Part shown: one piece after another, positions 58,979-64,000 of the stretch | How the letters are laid out: every line of letters begins with the position of its first letter | Position numbering within the stretch: the first letter of the stretch is position 1 | NCBI RefSeq assembly: GCF_905475465.1 | Contig: NC_062250.1 | Location: 2,564,501-2,628,500, forward strand | Reading direction: 5' to 3' | Length of the DNA stretch: 64,000 bases | From: Pieris napi | Lineage: Eukaryota > Arthropoda > Insecta > Lepidoptera > Pieridae | Notes under the pieces: generated by a model | What the model saw: the letters and a program-made list of their open reading frames with translations, nothing else | Told to the model about the DNA's origin: nothing | Databases searched by the model: none | Position numbers and translations under genes: made by a program

Positions 58979-61141
58979 ATGGGGGTTTTCTCGCATTTGT
59001 ATTACGTATTTGTGTACGCTGCCATCACAACACTTGCCGGTTTTGTTGCAGTAAGTTAATTTTATTTAATTTTAAGGCTACTACTAAATGTAAAATAAAA
59101 TGTTCAAATTTGTAAATATTTTATTAGGTTGTGATATTACTTCTAAAGTTTACAAAACCATACCCTACTGTGGAGCGTTTTAAAGAAGAAGAAACATTTA
59201 ATGATCCCCAAACAAAGTCACGAAAAAGGTTTTATCAACTTGAACAATCTGCTGTTGTTCATTTAAGTGTTATTGTTCCTGCTTATAATGAAGAAGAAAG
59301 ATGTAAGACCCAATGATTCATTATTAAAAATTATTTTGGTGTCTGTGTTAACTATATTCACTTCATCTATGCTGCTGTAAAATATAAATTGTATAATGCT
59401 TTGTTGATTAATACTTAATCCACCACAGGGTGGTATCCATTCTCCTCTTCTCTTTTCGCTTTTTATAAATTCGGTTACTAATCTAACTCTCATCTTTATG
59501 CTTATGACCTTCAAATTTACACCCAGTCTACATTCAATGAATTGCCGTCTGCTATTCAGACGGCAAACTTTGATTTAGACAAAGTTGTTGAATGGAGTCA
59601 ATTGTATGGTCTTCAGATAAACCCTTATAAGAGCCAGTCCATTATCATCGGTAGTGCATAATGCAATGCAAGTGCAATATAATGAGAATAAATTGGTCAA
59701 CTTTACTCCAGATTACTATAGATAGTAGCTTGTTAGCAATAAGACCGCCCGTTGCCTTATAACTTTTGTAACCTGCTTTTGTATTTTTGTTTCAAAAACA
59801 TACACAATGTTTTTGAATAAGGTAATAAAGTATAAATCATTCTCAAATTTTAAACAATTTTAGTGCCACCAATGCTTGATGAAGCCATTGAGTTTTTAGA
59901 AAAAAGAACCCAACAGCAACCCTCATACAAGTATGAAATCATTGTTGTAAGTGATGGAAGTAAAGACAACACAGTTAATGTTGCTGAAAAGTATGTTGAG
60001 AAATATGGCTGTGAAAAAATAAGATGTTTGGAATTAATAAAAAATAGGGGTAAAGGTGGTGCTGTTAAACTGGTAATAATAAATGAGTGCTTGAATTATC
60101 TTTAAACTATTTAATAGTACTAGTGAAATATAATAATTGATTTCAGGGAATTTTAAGTTGTAGAGGTTCCTCAATATTATTTGCTGATGCAGATGGGGCA
60201 TCAAAGTTTGAAGACTTGAATAAACTTGAAACTGCCCTAAATGAGTTACTTAAATGCAATTCAAATACAGAATTAGAACTAACAAGTAATGGCTTGGCTG
60301 TTGTTATTGGATCTAGGGCACATTTAGAAAAGGAATCACTGGCTAAGAGGAGTCTATTTAGGTATATTTACATTTTTTTTTATTTAGTGTTTCTCTGCAG
60401 TTTTTTTTTACTCTTATTATATATATATTTTCATATATTTACAGAAACATTCTAATGTATGGTTTCCATTTTCTTGTGTGGTTATTTACTGTCAAAGGTA
60501 TAAAAGATACACAATGTGGATTTAAACTATTTACAAGACAAGCAGCAAGGAATTGCTTTGGTAGTCTCCATGTTAATAGATGGTAAATATAATATTTTTT
60601 ACATAATTTGCAAAAACAGGTTTATTTTCTTTTATCTTTTCTGTTTTATTAATGTTAAGATACAGAGTGAGATAAGATGTTTAAAACCATATCAAATAAC
60701 TTACTCTTATCCTCATTCCATACCTACATGAGCATCATTTTGTAAACTATAAAGTAATCTCAAGAGCATGTGTGTGAAGCTAATTAATTTAATTTTTTTC
60801 CTGATCTAATGCAAATTCTGTATTAAAATTTACCTTTTTTTGTTTATAGAAACAATGTAATGTAATAATTGATTAGCTTATTTTTGATTTCCTTGTATTT
60901 TCAATATTTTTTTGACAAATTTCTTGCTTTGACATAACTTTCTGGTTTCAGGGCATTTGATGCAGAATTACTTTACATTGCACAAAAACTAAACATTCCA
61001 ATTGTAGAAATACCAGTGCGTTGGACTGAAATAGATGGTTCTAAAGTAACTCCTGTCTTGTCATGGATACAAATGGGATGTGATTTGGCAATCATATGGT
61101 TAAAATATAAAATTGGAGCATGGAAAATAAAGAGAGCCTAG
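58979..61141 (+). CDS. ALG5: Dolichyl-phosphate beta-glucosyltransferase
   Basis: Six exons, all GT/AG: 58979-59050, 59128-59302, 59864-60072, 60147-60361, 60445-60582 and 60952-61141 (999 nt, 332 aa, TAG). ALG5 moves glucose from UDP-glucose to dolichyl phosphate on the cytosolic ER face, supplying the three terminal glucoses of the N-glycan precursor. The N-terminal anchor is about residues 5-30 (LYYVFVYAAITTLAGFVAVV). A GT-2 fold follows: VIVPAYNEEERLP, YEIIVVSDGSKDNT, NRGKGGAVKLG, the metal-binding SSILFADADGA, the substrate-loop QCGFKLFTRQAA and RWAFDAELLYIAQ. It ends WKIKRA. Length equals the family norm. The fly orthologue is wollknaeuel. Intron 2 holds a LINE relic. It is tail-to-tail with PDCD6 and divergent from arrow. 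Confidence 0.96.
59420..59850 (+). pseudogene. LINE reverse-transcriptase relic with 3' tail in ALG5 intron 2
   Basis: PQGGIHSPLLFSLFINSVT, then a frameshift, then SHLYAYDLQIYTQSTFNELP and KVVEWSQLYGLQINPYKSQS. The first is the RT block before the catalytic box; YAYD replaces the catalytic YADD, so the copy is dead. At 59710-59770 follows the tail ttagcaataagaccgcccgt that also occurs alone at 20.1, 35.5 and 42.4 kb. The call is a Jockey-like non-LTR element by motif. Confidence 0.8.
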
Positions 61142-61233
61142 TATGAGCACAATTTAAGATTAATGTTATTATATTTTTACAACGTAATTATCAATTTATG
61201 ATCATTTTGCATTTAATAGATAAATGTCTAAAA

Positions 61234-61263
61234 AATAAAGCAGTTTTTAAATAAATATTTATT
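61234..61263. terminator. Convergent poly(A) signals of ALG5 and PDCD6
   Basis: AATAAA at 61234-61239 lies 92 bp past the ALG5 stop. On the minus strand AATAAA occupies 61258-61263, which would give PDCD6 copy A a 3' UTR of about 0.9 kb. The two signals face each other within 30 bp. Usage is inferred from position alone. Confidence 0.5.
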
Positions 61264-61857
61264 AGATATTATAAAAGTACTAACATGACATAAAAATATA
61301 TGACAATATTTCGAGAAATTAAGTTTTATAGAAATGAGTAAAAAATTTATGCTTGGACATGGTTATGTATACAATGGAATGGATTTCACATAAATAAGAA
61401 TTAGTTTAAATGCAAGCTGCTACAATACATTAAGTTTATAAATGTTTGAGCATTACATTTACTTTTTGGCCATTTAAATTTCTTCATTTTTGAAACAACA
61501 AATTATTTCACCAACTACCAATATAATATATATTCAATACTAAGAACAAATAAACCTTACAACCACTTATTTTTGCTCTTAAATATCATCAATTGTATAA
61601 CTAGAGAAATAACTATACATTGTAAAACAGCTCAGCAGTCAGCTGCAATATTTCCTTTGCAATTGAGGTGGGCAGAATGATTAATATTAAAAATTAAAAT
61701 TAATTTTTTTTTTTAAAGGAACAGAACTCAATAAAAATCAAGTATAGCTTTTGAAATAAAATTCTTGAATTGAGCTTCACTAGAAACACTACAACTTAAG
61801 TATAAAAATGAGCATAGCTCTTTAAAAACTATAAAATGTTCAAACTAAACCTCAATT

Positions 61858-61928
61858 ACTTGGCTTGCATCCAAACCTTGTTCTTGATAACTGACCTTGA
61901 AAAATCACCATGCTTACGGCCAGCACTG
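61858..61928 (-). other. Exon-like segment in the PDCD6 3' UTR
   Basis: On the minus strand a T-rich stretch and TTTTCCGTCCAG acceptor precede a short open frame (AGRKHGDFSRSVIKNKVWMQ, then AK and a stop at 61858). Joined to PDCD6 exon 4 at its GT (after AAG), the phase would give only CWP-stop instead. It may be an alternative terminal exon, a relic or chance. Confidence 0.25.
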
Positions 61929-62180
61929 GACGGAAAACGAAATACATATCAATAAACACTTTTTTTTTCTTTTAGTATTTGGTAGAAACCTGATGTAACA
62001 ATAGAGTATAACAAGATTTAGACAATTTTAATCATATAAAAATGCATGATTACAATAACAGCATTAAAATATAATTTATATTTAGGACTTGTTCGATTAT
62101 ATGCATTTAGAATACAAATTATTTCAAATATTACACATTTAAAGCGTAAGAACAGTAATATTCAAGAATGCAAATCATTT

Positions 62181-63356
62181 TTATACCTTTAACCCAAACA
62201 CCATTTTAAGAAATTGCTCATAATGTATTGTAATAACACCATCTTGATCTGTGTCAAACTGCCGGAATGAAGATGTTAAAGTCTGAAAAAATAATTTATC
62301 TATTAGAAGGAATGTAATAAAGAAATCACATTATGTTTAAAATCCTACCTGCAAAGGGTAATTATTACATTTATTTAATGGCAGGAATTTCACGGAGTAA
62401 CAGACAACCTAACAAGTGATAATATGTGACAGACATGTTGCTGGAACCTTAGGGTTGTAACCAAAACCAAACCATGTAAATAAAATATAATTTACCCACT
62501 AATTAAATTTGTATGAAAATGATCATGTGACAAAGCATAAGCTAATGTTTTTACCATAAAATTTTATGTAACATGCAAAGTATTTTTGTCTAAGTCTCAT
62601 GATCTGTTGAAAAAAGACCCAATCAATAACTTACATAGAGTGTTACACAACATTGAATGAAGTCATCAAAGAGAATTGTGCCTCGTCCAAATCTATCAAA
62701 CTTCTGTACCATTGTGTTAACAACATCATCAGAAAGTCTATATCCAAATGCGGTCAAAGCATTCTTTAATTCCTGTCTGTCTATGTTTCCTGAATTATCT
62801 CTATCAAACGATCTAAAGCAATTCTGCCAATCGCTGACATACTTCCAAAGAGCACCAAAGTCTTCAAATGATATTACACCCCTGTTTTGTTTATCAAACA
62901 TTCCTGAAATACACAAATAACAGTCTCAATAGAACTATAGATTTAATTTATATTTTACTAAAAGGTTAAAAAAAAGTAAAGTAAAATAATAAAAGATATA
63001 GTACATTTTTTGGTCGAAACCAATTATCTGACCACTAATAGATAAGCATACCATAAATAAAGCATTAAATATGTATGAGTCATTTGGTAACCTAAGATAA
63101 CAACTACCTTACCTATCATAAGTCTGACCGTTTCTGGATTAAATGGATTCCATGTACCATTTGACAGAGCCTGCTGTAATTCATCCGCTGAAATATGGCC
63201 ACTTCTATCTTTGTCAACTCTGTAAATATTAGAAGGTTAAAACTACAATTATCTGCAACTTATATAAAAAAGTAATATTGAAAGCAACAGGTACACAAAC
63301 CTTCTGAATATATCCCATAGGAACTCTCTACTTGGCATTGGAGATTGGAAAGACAT
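62181..63356 (-). CDS. PDCD6: PDCD6/ALG-2 penta-EF-hand calcium sensor, copy A
   Basis: Coding exons 63356-63301, 63219-63113, 62903-62635 and 62282-62181 (56+107+269+102 nt; 177 aa; TAA at 62181). Starts MSFQSPMPSREFLWDIFRR. EF1 loop DKDRSGHISADE, EF2-like FDKQNRGVISF, EF3 DRDNSGNIDRQE, EF4-like FDRFGRGTILF, EF5 DTDQDGVITIHYEQ. It ends MVFGLKV. PDCD6/ALG-2 is a cytosolic dimer that on calcium rise binds ALIX, TSG101, annexins and Sec31 to steer ESCRT, membrane repair and ER export. Like other insect forms it lacks the long Gly/Pro-rich N-tail of vertebrates. An AG acceptor 15 nt before the ATG predicts an untranslated first exon upstream. Closer to the family consensus than copy B, hence probably the parental gene. 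Confidence 0.95.
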
Positions 63357-64000
63357 GGTTTACTTTGTGATCTGTAAAGTAACTAAAATATATAGAAACA
63401 ACAGTAATTGAAAAACATAAATAGAATTAATTATCTTACTTGGAAAACGACAATAATTAAATTAATAAACTTTCATACCTTTATCACTCGATACGTGAAA
63501 CCTCTATAAATCTTGTGTAATAACTAATATGTGATTCACAAGTATTTAATTCCTTATAGAAATCAATAAATAGACTTTATCTTAGTATTTGTTTGTTGTA
63601 TGCAGAATAATAAAAAATAGTTAACATCTATACAGAATTCAGAAATTACTCATTTGTGAGACTGAAAGACAGGCTTTCGACGTGCACGGTGCAACTGCAA
63701 TATAAACGCAAGCACAGATAAAAAATATTATAATAATATCATATATTGTTAAACCCTATCCACACTTTCTACGAGGAGACAGCGTGGACTCGAAGACGCG
63801 AGCGCGAGAGTGGACGCACTAGGGATGTAATAAAATAAATTTAAGAAAAATCGTTTTTTTATTAATAGATTTTCAGGCTAAGAAATCAATCGATTAATAA
63901 AAAAACGATATTTAAGCAGAATGTCACATCCCTAGGACGCACCAACTCGTGTCGCCTCAAATTGTTGTTGACTACTACTCTGTAAACACGCATGTGTTTT
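63357..64000. other. Region upstream of PDCD6 copy A
   Basis: Expected to hold the 5' UTR exon and promoter of PDCD6. A minus-strand initiator-like TTTCAGTC is at about 63657-63665, and the DNA around 63660-63830 is less AT-rich than its surroundings. The right part contains the foldback element at 63819-63935. Confidence 0.4.
63819..63935. mobile_element. 117-bp foldback MITE upstream of PDCD6
   Basis: ctagggatgt at the left and acatccctag at the right are exact inverses. Inside, ttaagaaaaatcgttttttt and attaataaaaaaacgatatt pair as long arms. GACGCA flanks both ends (63813-63818, 63936-63941) as a candidate target duplication. No coding capacity. Confidence 0.75.

Noticed and set aside
60216..60731. 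Two plus frames of 79 and 71 codons as separate proteins
   Set aside because: They are ALG5 exon 4 read into its intron, and an off-frame reading across ALG5 exon 5 and its donor.
1..64000. Free-standing tRNA genes from GGTTCGATCC boxes
   Set aside because: All such boxes lie in SINE copies with the same 3' sequence; no cloverleaf with intact acceptor stem was seen.
1..64000. CRISPR-like array
   Set aside because: The only regular repeats are the satellite and minisatellite, which have no spacers; genome is eukaryotic.

Overview
The window looks like nuclear DNA from a moth or butterfly (Lepidoptera). It is AT-rich, has many short introns with GT/AG borders, and is crowded with short interspersed repeats of lepidopteran type, such as tRNA-like SINEs with a GGTTCGATCC head. 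I cannot name the species. Four intron-containing protein genes could be rebuilt exon by exon with a continuous reading frame. Exon borders, phases and peptides come from the bases given; gene names rest on recognised protein families, without a database search.

Region by region: 1-22.8 kb is gene-poor, with SINEs, decayed LINE pieces, TA-flanked inverted-repeat elements, a three-copy minisatellite and a perfect 7-bp satellite. One GC-richer patch near 2.4-2.8 kb resembles the 5' end of a gene. At 22.9-25.1 kb (minus) lies a second, diverged copy of the penta-EF-hand gene PDCD6/ALG-2. 25.2-32.7 kb is again repeats. From 32.7 to 56.6 kb (minus) runs a 24-coding-exon gene for arrow/LRP5/6, the Wnt co-receptor (1518 aa by my count); its introns carry many transposon relics, including a PIF/Harbinger deletion derivative. 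A 2.4-kb divergent gap follows, about 70 percent of which is two DNA transposons. At 59.0-61.1 kb (plus) is ALG5, dolichyl-phosphate beta-glucosyltransferase (6 exons, 332 aa). It converges tail-to-tail with the first PDCD6/ALG-2 copy at 62.2-63.4 kb (minus, 4 coding exons, 177 aa).

The four genes are not an operon and have unrelated jobs: calcium-triggered ESCRT and membrane-repair adaptor (PDCD6), N-glycan precursor synthesis in the ER (ALG5), and Wnt reception at the cell surface (arrow). The most notable features are the two PDCD6 copies with identical coding-exon lengths on either side of arrow and ALG5, the unusual fourth EGF, LDL-A and cytoplasmic parts of arrow, and transposons with readable target-site duplications close to the gene starts and the arrow stop. 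I found no CRISPR array, rRNA gene or convincing free-standing tRNA gene, and no clear new biological system.
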